Below, piece after piece: positions 1-9,935 of a DNA stretch of 64,000 nucleotides. Location: positions 19,226 through 83,225 of the forward strand of contig JAENRP010000188.1 of NCBI GenBank assembly GCA_024741835.1. Reading direction: 5' to 3'. The notes under the pieces are model-generated. The model searched no databases and was not told where the DNA came from. It was given only the letters and a program-made list of their open reading frames with translations. Position 1 is the first letter of the stretch; each line of letters begins with the position of its first letter. Position numbers and translations under genes: made by a program. The stretch is from Diplocarpon mali. Its lineage: Eukaryota > Ascomycota > Leotiomycetes > Helotiales > Drepanopezizaceae.

Positions 1-689
1 TTCAGCTCCTATTCCGCCTCTCCTACCTTTAATTTAAAAAGCTTGAATTGTTAGCTTATTAGTACGATTATCGGATTTCTAACCTTTTTAATATAAAGAA
101 GTTTAATTAGCTATAATAGCTACTTTAAATAATAGCAGTTTCGAGTATTTATATAATACTAAATAAAAGCTCTAATCGGAAGTATCTCTTTAGTTTTCTT
201 AAAAAGCTAAATCGGATACTTTAGCCGCCTTTACTTAATAGAACTCTATTCTTTACTTTAGAAATAATCCTTAGGATATACTAATTTTAAAAACTAATAA
301 GAATTGTCTTAAAAGCTAAGATAAATCTTTTTTACAAATTCTATCTTAAAAATTAGTCTTTAACTTAATAAACCTTTTCTTACTATTAGTGATTATAATA
401 CCCTTATTTGCTACTTTGCACCTACTCAAGAAGTCTTAGTAAAGTATAAATAAACTTTTTATAAAAGCCGGATTTTCACTCTTAGGCTAGGCCTATAAAT
501 AGGAATATAAAAATGCAATTTTATATAACTCGAGTTCTTTACCTTCCCCTTTAATAACTGTACTTGCTTTTTTAATATTAATACTTGAAAATACTAAAAA
601 TATCAATTTTAAACCTCTTTCTAACCTTTTGCTCGAATCTTTTTAAGCCTATCCTAATTACTCTAAGATTAACTTAGATTCTGAAAACT

Positions 690-1560
690 CTTTAAAATAC
701 CTTAAGCCTTATATTCGACCTAGCTCCCCTTTTATCGAAATAAATAAAGCGATAATAGCTGCCTTTAAAGCTATTACTAATCATTTTCCCCTTCTTAGTT
801 CCCTTAGCGCTCCTTATTTTACTAAAGCTAATATTACTAATTTCCTTAAATAATATAAGAAGACTTATTATAATTTTAATATTAAATATAATAAGATAAT
901 TAATTAACTTCTTTACTATTGCAATCAAATTAGCAAAGATATTATTAAATCTCTACTTAAGTAGAAGCTTTGCAAATCCTAAGAACTCCTTATTAAGGCT
1001 TTTAAATCTGAATTTTAGGAATTTAATAGATAGCAGATTTGCAATACTTTAGCCTTTTTAAAGGAGTTTATTCTTATTACTTACACTCTTAAGGAACTTA
1101 AAAACTACTATCGGACTTTTACTTAAGTGTCGAATACCTTAATTAATTAGAATATTCTTAGTAAAGTTGAAAAAGGATGCCTTTTTTTACTTAAATTACT
1201 TATTAGCCTTTAAAATAGGATTATTAAGCATTTTAGAATTAATAAGCGTAATCTTATAATATACGCTTAATTCGAAGACTTCTTAACCTTTGCCTTAAAA
1301 TCAGACCTTAGTAAAAGGACTATTAAGGTAATAGAAAAGGAGAAAGAGCCTACTTCCTCCTTTACTAAAGATCTTAAAAGCCTAGTGCAAGAACATTCGA
1401 AGGCTTTAAAGGTTATTAAAAAGGTAAAGAAAAATCTAATAGTGATTCCCTTTACTTGCAGTCCTAGCTTAAGAGTAAAATCTGCTTTAAAAATCAAGGA
1501 ACTTAAAGCTTAGTTTTCTAAACTTTATATTTAATATTTAAAAACCTTAATCGAAGGCCT
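690..1560 (+). pseudogene. gag: Gag relic of A-prime
   Basis: The plus-strand frame corresponds to the Ty3/Gypsy gag of Gypsy-A copy 1 (16565-17400) and copy 2 (33430-32580, minus). In the related copies this region reads as a capsid-like alpha-helical protein. Here it is broken by many TAA/TAG codons, mostly at positions where CAA, CAG or TGG would be expected. A copy of the 23-bp palindromic motif sits inside it at 1454-1476, at the same place as in copy 1 (17304) and copy 2 (32625). The minus-strand open frames at 692-928 and 1267-1497 are shadows of this gene. Confidence 0.65.
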
Positions 1561-2200
1561 TCTTTAAGAAACTTATCGCGCCCTTTAGTTTGATAATCGA
1601 TAGGCTTTAAAAGGTAAAAACTAATACGTAAACTTTAAATACCTAAATCCAGCTTCCCTTAAGTTAAATAAGCGAATTGCTACCTTAAAAAGGCTTGATA
1701 ATCGTATATAGCTATATTAAAAAAATTCTTAAATTATTAGTCTAATTTTATATAAAGCCTGATTTTCTTTAGCAAGGACGCCTCTTAAGTTAATTAAGGT
1801 ATATATACTTAGGATTATTTGAAATTGTCTTCGAATTTTCTTTAAAATTGCGATTTAATAGCTTTAATAACTTTAAGCTTTTAACTCGTAGGCCTAGCTT
1901 AAGAGTCGTATTACCAAAGGAGGAAAAGGAGTTTTTATTATTTTTATTCATTTACTACTGCACCTCCCCCCTTTCCTTTCTCCTTTTATATATTTCTTTA
2001 AAATCCACTCGTAGGCCTAATCTGTAAGTTAAAAAAAAAAAAAAAAACCCTCTTTCTTCTCCTTACCTTTACAACTTTAGGTACTAACCTTACTTGCACT
2101 TATTATTTTTACAAATAGGGATTAGTATTCTCGACTTATAAGAGTCTTATATTCTTTACTAATAGTAGCAAGGGCCGCTACTTAAGTTAGTTAAAGCATA
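1561..2200 (+). other. Non-coding 3' region of A-prime
   Basis: I see no credible gene here. The stretch holds two palindromic motif copies (1884-1906 and 2007-2029), a purine-rich tract at about 1919-1933, an A run at about 2031-2047 and a pyrimidine-rich block after it. The second motif, the A run and the pyrimidine block match the end of Gypsy-A at 53598-53700, which places this just upstream of the 3' LTR. Confidence 0.55.
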
Positions 2201-2447
2201 TATAAAGACCTAGAAGTAGAGGATCTTATAATATAAGTCATATAATTAGATAAGGATTAAGAAAGGGGTATAAATAGGACTACTATTATACTTAAAGATA
2301 GCGTGTAATACTAACTACCTATTCTACCTTTAATTAGTGTATTGTCCTAGTTCTTATCTTCAGAGAGCCTGCTTATAGTACTTCCTCCCTCTTTGTCTTT
2401 AGTCTTCCCTTAGGCCTATTCTTATATTGTTCCTGCTCCCTCTTATA
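2201..2447 (+). repeat. 3' LTR of A-prime
   Basis: The block starts TATAAAGACC and ends CTCTTATA, and is 247 bp long, the same length as the Gypsy-A LTRs at 9689-9935 and 53833-54079. Its right half, from about 2350, is close to those LTRs; the left half has diverged more. The sequence after it is a Copia-type motif array, so this LTR marks the junction between two elements. The immediate right flank is ATAGT. Confidence 0.75.
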
Positions 2448-2691
2448 ATAGTCCTAGCTTAAGAGTCATCTTTAAGGACACTTTGCAATCTACCTATAGT
2501 CCTGGCTTAAGAGTCATTTTTGCGAATTTCACTTGCGATCCCGGCTTAGGAGTCCATCTATTCTCTCTATCCTCATTCAATTGTATTAGGGCGGAGAGTG
2601 CACTTTCCTTAAAGGAATCTACTCGTAAGTCCGGCCTAGGAGTCAATTTCTATAATATCACCTTTTGTAACGGATTGTCACTATATATAGG
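2448..2691 (-). repeat. Fragment of a Copia-1 type TPRPGLQV peptide-repeat array
   Basis: Positions 2452-2651 align without a gap to 63801-64000 in Copia-1. By eye there are about 25 differences, all transitions, and most carry the mutated base in the right-hand copy. Motif copies lie at 2444-2466 (damaged by the LTR junction), 2492-2514, 2531-2553 and 2621-2643, at spacings of 39 and 90 bp. The minus strand reads as T-P-R-P-D-L-R-V, T-P-K-P-G-S-Q-V and T-L-K-P-G-L-stop-V in a single phase. The plus strand is also open (2483-2842) because the motif is near-palindromic. I assign the minus strand because Copia-1 is coded there, but this is not proven. Confidence 0.6.
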
Positions 2692-3029
2692 TTGTACCCC
2701 GGTTGGTACCCGGTTCGGCTACGCCTTAGCGCGTGACCCGCTTTCCTTTATATATATATACTTCGCTCCTCTACTCCTTTTAAGCTCTATAGTTATTGAT
2801 TCTAAGTTATTACTAAGACGTTCTATTAGTATTACTATATAACTTATATATATATTAGTGCTAAGTAAAGGTTATACTCTTAGTTATTATATTATTAATA
2901 ACTCTTTCGCTTCGCTAAAGATAGCATTATAATATCTATTTAATTTATCCTTAGTAGTCGACCGAAACCCTAAAAAGTACGATAATATATTAGAAGGCCT
3001 ATACTAAGCTCTTGCTATAAGCTTAAAGA

Positions 3030-4513
3030 ATGGCTCCTCCTATCACTAGGTCTTTAAAGTCCCCTTGCTTTCCCTCTTAAAGAGGTGCTAGTATTACCCT
3101 TAGTACCTTTCCTACTAACTCCCTATTAGCCGATAACAATAGCCTTAAAGTCACTATATTATAAGCCGAATTAGACTCCCTATAGGCACGCCTTACGTCT
3201 ATAGCAGATAAGCGCAATAAGTATAGTTATAAGCTAAGTTCTATATACTAATAATTGATCGATTGGGAAAGGGATTTAGATAACCTTCGAAACGCCTTTA
3301 AAGGCATCCTTAGGTCAATTGAGAAAACCCTAGCACTAGAACGATATCCCTCTAGTTCACTTACGCGCCTCTAGCGCTCTATAGACTTCGACTTACCTCC
3401 TTCTATTTCCTCTACTGCGCGTAGTAAGCGATGCGACAATTAAGACGATCCTTCTTTTACTTCCCTTAACCGATATACTACTAATTTACCTTTAGCTTAG
3501 CAGCTAAACCTCCTCTATATTTATAATGTACTAAACCTTATTTAAAAACTGTCTAATGGTTGTAATTACTACGCTAAATATTAAGAGGCCTATATACTTA
3601 ATAATTTAGAGCTTTACTACCCCTACTTTCGTAAGGAACAGGCCTGGCTTAATTACGTTTTAAATTAGATTAAGGGTATAGCTAGGGACTAGCTGACCCC
3701 TTAGGTACTTAATAGGGACGCCTATATTACTGCTAAAACCTTAGTAAGTCAATTTGCTAAGTTTTTAACTAACTTAGTAGAATGCGAAAAAGCTAAGATC
3801 GAGTTTACTACCCTTTATATAAAGGCTAATAAGTCATTTTAAGAGTTCTACCTTAAGTTCTTCTAACTGGCTGCTATAGTAGAGATTAACGATAATAGTC
3901 GACTTTATAGCGCCCTTAAGGAGAAGATCCTAAAACGCCTCTATACCCCTCTTATATAGAAGTAGTATAAGACTAGGATATTAGATAAGTAGGTTACTAC
4001 TATCTAATAAGAAGACGCTAAATAGCGTACCGAAAGGATATTATATAATTAGATACGATATAAAGAGAGATCGGATACTAAAGCTAAAGCTAATTCTAAT
4101 AAAAATGCCTAATAAGGAGATACTAATAAATCAAATCCCTTATTTAAAAGCCGATCCGAATCCTATTTGAATTAACCTTAGTATAGTACCCTTAGCCTTA
4201 GTTTCGCTAAGTCCGAAACCTCCTCTTTTCTTCTATATTAGATTAATACCCTTAATATTCCCTTTCCTTTAGCTAATCGAAAAAATCAGTTTGATAAGCG
4301 GCCGAAATCCCCTTCTGCTACCCTTAGGTATTATAGCTCTTACGTTAATAAACTAGAGTATAATAATAACCAAGATTAGGAAGATAGTAAAGAGGAGGAC
4401 CTTAAGGCCGAATAAGATAATAGTAGCGCTCCCCTTCCCCCTCCGACTCTAAGGGAAAACGCCCTTGCCTAAGTAAAGCCTCCTTCTTAGGCGTTCTTCG
4501 AAATATGCGGTAC
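3030..4513 (+). pseudogene. gag: Gypsy-D gag relic
   Basis: The frame starts at an ATG at 3030 (MAPPITRS) and runs about 490 codons with repeated TAA/TAG interruptions that fit CAA/CAG/TGG changed by RIP. The N-terminal 120 residues look coiled-coil-like (heptads of leucine and isoleucine around an LTSIADKRNK segment). The middle part (about codons 230-340) resembles the Ty3/Gypsy capsid: a QFAKFLTN segment, then SFQEFYLKFFQLA, a common retrotransposon Gag pattern. The C-terminal part is rich in N, S, P and Q. I see no CCHC zinc knuckle. It overlaps the start of the protease frame, which lies in a different phase. Confidence 0.65.
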
Positions 4514-5562
4514 TTTAACTTAAGAAACCTCCTTAGTAGTAATTCGATAATAAAACGGATCCTACTCTTAAAGAATGGTATTTCTTATAAGGTATTAGCA
4601 TTAATCGATATAAGCGCTAATAGGTATACTTTAATTAATTCGGCGTTATTTAAATCTTTATCTTTTTTCCTTAAACCCTTGATTTAAATACTCCCTATAC
4701 CCTTCTTAATTAAAGGATATAATAGCTCTTAAGGTAGTACTATTACTTATTATATACTATTTAATCTTTATATCGACTAGCGAATTTAATCTTTTACTCC
4801 CTTTCTTATTACCAACCTTAGCAATTATAGAGTGATTTTAAGACAAGCCTAGCTTAAGGAGTATAAAGTTTTTATTAATTATGCCTTTTATAAGCTTATC
4901 TGGCCCGATTCCTACCTACCTATTATTACCTTTGCTAAAAATATCGAAATCACTAATACTAAGCTACGCAATTTAGATTAATATTATTAGCAAGATACTA
5001 TTTAATATAACGCAGTACTGGAACGCTCCCTTTCTAAATATAAGGCTTAGCGCTAGGAAGCCCTTTCTTAGCTCCCTCCCTTTAAATCACCTCCTATTTC
5101 GATTAAATACTCTTTTACCTCTGATTCCACCCCGATTCCTCCCTAAGTCGAGGGTAATACCTTTTCTAAGAACTACTCCTATAATATATTGATTATAAAG
5201 CGAGAGCTTAATACAACTAAGCCTAACTCAGTTCCCTTTCCCGTTTCTGCCTTAAAACGCACCTGCAAGTAGATAGCAAAGTATAAAATTCCCCTTTCTT
5301 CTTTAAATATATATGCAATTTTAGCCTATGCTTGTCGTATAATAGCTAAGAATCAATAAGGTATAAAGCTCTTTAATACCTTATTTTATAAAATTGATCG
5401 ATTGATTCGAGACAATTAAGAAAGTCAGACCTAATAGCAAGAAACCGATACTCTCTTAAACCGCTTCCGAAACGGAAAGGTATTAGTAGCCACTTTAACT
5501 ACCTCCTTCGAACCAGTCGAAAAACCGATTCCAGCCGCCTATAAGGAGTACTAATATATATT
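4505..5562 (+). pseudogene. pro: Gypsy-D aspartic protease and linker, truncated
   Basis: The frame opens MRYFNLRN. About 30 codons in it reads V-L-A-L-I-D-I-S-A-N, which I take as the retroviral-type protease active site ALIDTGAN with two changed residues. An FLIKGYN segment follows at the distance expected for the flap and second strand in fungal Gypsy proteases. Downstream is a linker rich in P, S and K. The frame differs in phase from gag, so either a programmed frameshift or an old indel separates them. It runs into the LTR-like block at 5563, before any reverse transcriptase. Confidence 0.55.
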
Positions 5563-5997
5563 TGTGAAATATGAGGGCTGGCCGATATGGTAAAGAGAGT
5601 ATAAGGTAGTATTGAGTAGTAAGTAATAGTAGTAGTTGAAGAACTTGGAGACTTAGGAGGCTTAGGAGGCTTGATTCCTAACTATAGGAGTAAAGCAATC
5701 TATATATACAAAATATCTTGAGCTTCTAGAACCTTCTAGTATATTGGAGTTATACTAGATTATAAATCAATATAGGTATACGTAATGCAATACGTAATCC
5801 TTTGATTTNNNNNNNNNNNNNNNNNNNNNNNNNNNNNNNNNNNNNNNNNNNNNNNNNNNNNNNNNNNNNNNNNNNNNNNNATAGAGTTCATAGCTAAATT
5901 TAGTATAGCTATGATTTCTAATCCAACTTAGCTAGTATAGCTACTCCACCTTAGCTATTCCTACTTAGCTAGTATAGCTATGATTCTATATTTAACA
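5563..5997 (+). repeat. Probable LTR (type E), contains an assembly gap
   Basis: The block begins TGTGAAATATGAGGG, where Gypsy-D coding sequence stops, and a possible end ATTTAACA lies at 5997, so it could be a TG...CA solo LTR. I see no matching target-site duplication (left ATATT, right CCTAT), so the right edge is uncertain. Inside are short direct repeats of the type TTAGCTAGTATAGCTA at about 5925-5985. There is also a perfect inverted pentamer array TTCnnGAAnnTTC at 5724-5736. The gap of 72 N hides part of it. Confidence 0.4.
5809..5880. other. Assembly gap (72 N)
   Basis: Run of N inside the type-E LTR-like block. Confidence 0.99.
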
Positions 5998-7290
5998 CCT
6001 ATTGAGTCTGTATACAACCTTCTACTACTAACCTTAATAAAGCGCCTTTTTATTTTAATAAGCGGGCCTTTAAATAGGTAGGATTTATCAATTATATATG
6101 CTATATAACTAGTATTACTATACTAGTCGGATTTAAGGATCTTATAAAGATCGGCTTTTAAAATATAAGCATCTTTATTATAATTATTATTTATATTATT
6201 AGAAGTGGATTTAGGTTTAAATAACTTAATAATATTATTAAAGGTATCTGCTGAAGTTTTGGCTAAATAGCCTTTTCCTTTGCCTTTCCTTAGTAGTTGC
6301 GGCCTTTAGTAGGATAAGGGCAGTTTGCTTTTTAACTTCTACTTCAATTGCTTTTTAATATTAAAGCTAGCGACTATATTAATTAGTTGCCTTTTAACTT
6401 TATAATTAGTAATATTATAAGCACTATTATAGAAGTAGCATCTTTAATAAGCTTAAGGGCTCGTCCTGCGCTCCTTCCTCTTCTTAGGCTTATTATTGCC
6501 CTATAATATAGTATTTGCCGATTCAAAGCGTCCTTTGAGGTCTTGCTTAATAGTTCAAAGGAGGTCGATCTTCTTATAGATCTTAAGGTTAAGTTAAATA
6601 AGAAGGGATTATTTTACAATAGCAAACTTAAGAGGGAGGCTATTAAATAAGAAACTAAAAAGCTGAGTTTTCTTAAAAGTTATAGCTATCCTAGGATTTG
6701 CAGCTCTTACTCTTCTTCTTGCTTTATATAGTATAGATTAAGTAGAGTCTATATTTATATCTATATCCTTACTATCTTTATCTTTTCTATATTAAAATAA
6801 AGTAATCTACTATAGTAGATATTAAGTATTAAAGGCAATTGTTTAAAAGTATTTTACCTTTAAAGTATCCTATCTTATCTTCGCATTATTATAAATTCAA
6901 ATAAAATCTTAGTCTTTATCGCTTAAACCTCTATTAATCTTAAGCTTATATTTAGCTAAGGCTAGCTTATACTCCTTCTCCTTTTCTATATTTAAAATCT
7001 ACCTTTAGGATTCTTAGTTATTATTTATTAAAGCTCTTAAGCTAAGCTTATTTAATATATTTAGCAAATCCTTAATAGTTATATTAGCTATTAAAGTAGA
7101 AGTAGATGAATTAGTAGAAGGAATATAAAAGGCTATTCTCGCATATTTAATAAGTGTCTTTTAAATCGCTATTTCGATGCCTTTACTCTTAAGGTAAAGC
7201 TTTAAATCGTCGAACTATTATTACTAATTCTTTCGAGAGAGTTAGAGGTCTTTAGGTCTAGTATTTCGATTAGAATCGGAAGCTATTGCT
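5998..7290 (-). pseudogene. gag: Copia-3 gag relic
   Basis: A minus-strand frame of about 430 codons with scattered RIP-type stops. The N-terminal part has helices with K, L and I repeats. The C-terminal third has a cysteine-containing segment RCYFYNSAYNITNYK, which I read as a damaged CCHC zinc knuckle (Cys to Tyr changes are single G-to-A transitions). It is followed by a basic stretch with K-G-K-G. This layout (helical capsid, zinc knuckle, basic tail) is usual for Copia Gag, but no individual capsid motif is strong enough for certainty. Confidence 0.5.
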
Positions 7291-7291
7291 A

Positions 7292-7691
7292 TTTTAAATA
7301 GAATTGCGTTTAAAATCAAATAAATTAAATAGTTAAAGGCACTCCTCCTATCGAAAGGTTAAAATGATTAAATAATAGGTATTATAGAAGTATTAAATAG
7401 GAAGGAAGTCCTCTTATCGAAAAGGGTTTTTAAGCTATAATATAGGGAATTACACCTCCTACGAAATACAATAAAGCAAGGAATTATACCTTTTGCAGTA
7501 CTAAAGGATTATAGAGCAAGGAATCATACCTTTTGCAATACAGGTTGGCTAAATAGGGAATCATACCTCCTATTCGCCGATTGCTTGCCTTTTACTATAA
7601 GTCTCGTTCAACTTCCTACTAATAGTTATAATATAAGTGCTTTCTAAAGGAAGTTAATAATCTATTATTAGTCTATCTAGGGCTTATAACC
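7292..7691 (-). other. Copia-3 leader with primer-binding site
   Basis: Non-coding stretch between the 5' LTR and gag. The first bases after the LTR on the minus strand read GGTTATAAGCCC. That is one transition from GGTTATGAGCCC, complementary to the anticodon arm of initiator methionine tRNA, the half-molecule primer known for Copia-type elements. Short direct repeats of the type AAGGAATCATACCTTTTGCAAT appear in degenerate form three to four times between 7440 and 7575. Confidence 0.5.
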
Positions 7692-7886
7692 TATTAAGCT
7701 TAAGTGAGTCGGCGCAGTAGGTAATAGAAACTTCTAAAGGTCAATAGTCGATATATTAGTAAGAGTTAAGGAAGGAAGGTTACCCCTTTCTTTCCTATAG
7801 CTATATACGTATCAATATCCTATTAACTAAGCAATAGGGTCATATGATAATACATCGGAGTGATGGCTATATCACCTATCTCAACA
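7692..7886 (-). repeat. Copia-3 5' LTR
   Basis: On the minus strand it begins TGTTGAGATAGG and ends CTTAATA (CA changed to TA), 195 bp. It matches 59929-60123 over its full length and 8769-8884 over its 3' part. Confidence 0.7.
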
Positions 7887-8768
7887 ATTATACTGCTTTA
7901 AATGAGTTCTTAGCTATTATAAATTATAAGGCCTATAATATTAAGTAAAAAGAGGCCTATAACGCTTAATAAGTCGCCTTTGCTATCGCATTCTCCCCTT
8001 TAAAGGACCGCGTCCTTAGTATATTAAAAAGGGAGTTATAAAAACCTATAGCTATAGCTACCTCTTTAGCTCCTTGCACTCGTTCTCCTTTACTAGCAGC
8101 CTATTAAGAAAGGTCTACTAGCTTAAAGCTATTGTCTAATCTCTACTATAACTATAAAGCCCTTAGTTATTATACAATAGACTGCCTTAAGTTAAAAAAA
8201 TAGGGCGAGTTTATAATAGCTAAAGTTAAAATAGAAAGCAACTTACTATTAGGAAACTGCTAAGCTATAGTAAAGACTCTTACTATAGTATAAGTTATAA
8301 TTTATAAAAAGATTTAGATTTTAATTCCTACTTATTAATAGGCGGCCGCTAGTTCTTAATTCTTATAGAACTAGCTTGAAATAAATCATTTATTAAAATA
8401 GTTACTTATATTAATAGTAGAGCTAATATTTTTAATATTATTAAAACGTCTTTAATATACTAGCTCTTTTAAAGACTTAAGGTGAAATTTATTAAACTGC
8501 TTAAACCAATTACCTTTATTAGCTATAATAGCCTTAAGGGAGAAACCATTCGATTCACTATCTTTCTTACCCTTATAATTGATAGGCGATAAATAAACTT
8601 CCCTTTTTTAATTATAAGCTTAAGAGCAACCGACGTCTTAATCGGCAGGAAGTTCCTAAAGTACTATAACCTTAAATAGTCTTATAAAAAGGGGAAGAAT
8701 AGTATCTCTTAGCTTAAGGATATACCTATTATCCCTTACTTTAATTAACGCGTATTAATCGATCTCTC
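7887..8768 (+). pseudogene. Gypsy-B gag-protease fragment
   Basis: It matches the internal part of Gypsy-B at about 36965-37826, with differences mainly C/T and G/A. It contains the same damaged CCHC knuckle (YYNYKALSYYTIDC) and the region leading into the protease. The fragment starts and ends abruptly against two Copia-type LTR sequences in the same orientation, so it is neither a complete element nor bounded by its own LTRs. Confidence 0.7.
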
Positions 8769-8884
8769 TATTAAGCTTAAGTGAGTCGGCGCAGTAGGTA
8801 AAGGAGGCTTTTAAAGGTCGATGGTCGATATATTAGTAAGAGTTAAGGAAGGAAGGTTACCCCTTTCTTCTCTATAGCTATATA
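8769..8884 (-). repeat. Copia-3/Copia-1 type LTR, 3' part only
   Basis: It is the same sequence as the first 116 bases (plus-strand order) of 7692-7886. It breaks off at TATAGCTATATA, where the Gypsy-C LTR begins with TGTGACGG. Gypsy-C therefore appears to have inserted into this LTR. Confidence 0.7.
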
Positions 8885-9202
8885 TGTGACGGCGGAAGCA
8901 AGGCATAAGTCGATAAAGTCACTGAGATCAAGGCTGCCAAATCGTATAGAATTCAAAGCTAAGGAGTGTGTATAAAGTAGGAAGCCTTCCTCCTAATATG
9001 CTCTCCTCGGCCTACGACTTCTAGGAGTCGATTTCTACTAGCAAGTCATATTCTATCTATTAAAGGAAAGGTATAGTAAAGGTGCGGCGTATCTATTGTA
9101 TTAGTCTATTTCGCCTCTGTTTATACTACTGTCTCTATTGCACCTGCTCTAATAGTTCTTATGCTTCTATCGCGACTATAGTACAACTGTGCTATAATAT
9201 CA
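8885..9202 (-). repeat. Gypsy-C 3' LTR
   Basis: On the minus strand the block runs TGATATTATAGC ... CCGTCACA, 318 bp, with canonical TG and CA ends. It is directly preceded by a polypurine tract GAGGGAGGGGG (complement of 9203-9213), the usual plus-strand primer. It is less AT-rich than its surroundings and less affected by RIP. The partner 5' LTR is not in the window because Gypsy-C is cut at 57783. Confidence 0.7.
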
Positions 9203-9688
9203 CCCCCTCCCTCTTAAGAAGCAAGGTGCCCTCATCTTGACCTACTCTTAGATAAAGTCGTATATAATTCTGTTTTTAGCTTTATTAACAAAGCCCTTTA
9301 TCTTTTCGCTTATCGGATCCCCTTTTGCTTAAATAGTCTTAATAGCGGTCTCGACTAGTTTATTAAGATTATCGAACGCACTAATTAGCTTTCGGTTATA
9401 GGGGTCTTTGAGATTGCGTCGTTGTTATTGATTTTCGTATATCTATTCTAGCTAATCCATCTGGTTTGACTTTTGTCGCTTGGCGGGGGTGCTAGTAGTA
9501 GTAAGGGTGGCCTTCCTCTTCTATATGATAGCACGAGTAGCGATTTGCTATTATAGCTTATTATTCTTATCTTGCAATTTCTTAAGCTTCTGCTCATCCT
9601 CTTCTGATTTAGCGCGCAAGGCCTTCAATTCGTGAGATTGTTCGTCGAGATTGTTATATAAGCGATTGAACTCGACTGCCTTAAATAG
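9200..9688 (-). pseudogene. Gypsy-C extra ORF, C-terminal half (coiled coil)
   Basis: Minus-strand frame continuing the ORF at 54080-54860 after removal of the Gypsy-A copy 1 insert and one copy of its target duplication; the join is in phase (V-I-L-F-K-A-V-E-F). It encodes a long charged helix (SHELKALRAKSEEDEQK...) with heptad-like spacing, which I read as a coiled coil. A basic patch PAKRQKSNQ and a further helical segment follow, ending FLRGRG. The terminal TGA uses the first bases of the 3' LTR. Stops inside are TAA/TAG at expected Gln or Trp positions. I do not recognise the family. It sits where envelope-like ORFs lie in other LTR elements, but I see no signal peptide or membrane segment. 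Confidence 0.6.
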
Positions 9689-9935
9689 TATGGAGACCTG
9701 GGTATAGATGAATCACGTGACAAAAGTCATATGATAGGGCAGGGCCGATAGGAGGATAAAAGGAGCCTCTTCTATATATAGAGACAGCGCGCGTTACTAT
9801 AAGTACTGAATATACCCTATACTTAGGACTTATTCCTAATATCTTATCTAGGAGAGCCTGCTTATAGTGCTTCCTCTTCTTGTTTTTAAGTCTTCCTTTA
9901 GGCCTATTCTTATATTATCTCCCTTCTGTTTTATA
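9689..9935 (+). repeat. Gypsy-A copy 1 5' LTR
   Basis: 247 bp, TATGGAGACC ... TGTTTTATA. It is less mutated than the other LTR copies. It contains TCACGTGA (9713-9720) and a TATA-like CTATATATAG (about 9772-9781) followed by a GC-richer stretch, so a promoter in the usual U3/R position is likely. A possible primer-binding site TAGTAACCTACGC starts at 9937; I could not assign a tRNA. Confidence 0.85.

Larger units (their letters stand above)
1..2447 (+). mobile_element. A-prime: internally deleted relative of Gypsy-A (gag plus 3' end, no pol)
   Basis: The first 1.5 kb can be followed base for base against the leader and gag of Gypsy-A (for example positions 120-230 against 10255-10330, and 760-870 against 16590-16710). 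After about 1560 the sequence no longer follows Gypsy-A pol. It passes through a short non-coding stretch into a 3' end that matches the end of Gypsy-A (palindromic motif, long A run, pyrimidine tract, LTR). All of pol and the two extra genes are missing. The 5' LTR lies outside the window. I infer a non-autonomous derivative that could have used the enzymes of full-length relatives. The left end is cut by the window. Confidence 0.75.
2692..5562 (+). mobile_element. Gypsy-D: 5' part of a Ty3/Gypsy element (gag and protease)
   Basis: A GC-richer block beginning TGTACCCCGG at 2692 probably starts the 5' LTR or leader. It has a TATATATATA stretch at about 2751-2760, a plausible promoter. Gag begins at 3030 and a protease-like frame at about 4505. 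Reverse transcriptase and integrase are absent because the element is cut at 5562 by an LTR-like block. No palindromic motif copies were found in it, unlike Gypsy-A, Gypsy-B, Copia-1 and Copia-2. The exact LTR end was not found. Confidence 0.6.
5998..7886 (-). mobile_element. Copia-3: 5' LTR, leader and gag, truncated
   Basis: Read on the minus strand, the order is a 195-bp LTR (7886-7692), an initiator-tRNA-like primer-binding site (7691-7676), a leader and a gag-like frame down to about 6000, where the element stops. The LTR type is the same as the 3' LTR of Copia-1 (59929-60123). Whether Copia-3 and Copia-1 are the same family inside cannot be tested here because they share no other segment in the window. 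Confidence 0.6.

Noticed and set aside
692..928. Minus-strand open frame in A-prime
   Set aside because: Shadow of gag on the plus strand; the same antisense stretch appears in Gypsy-A copy 2 at 33128-33370.
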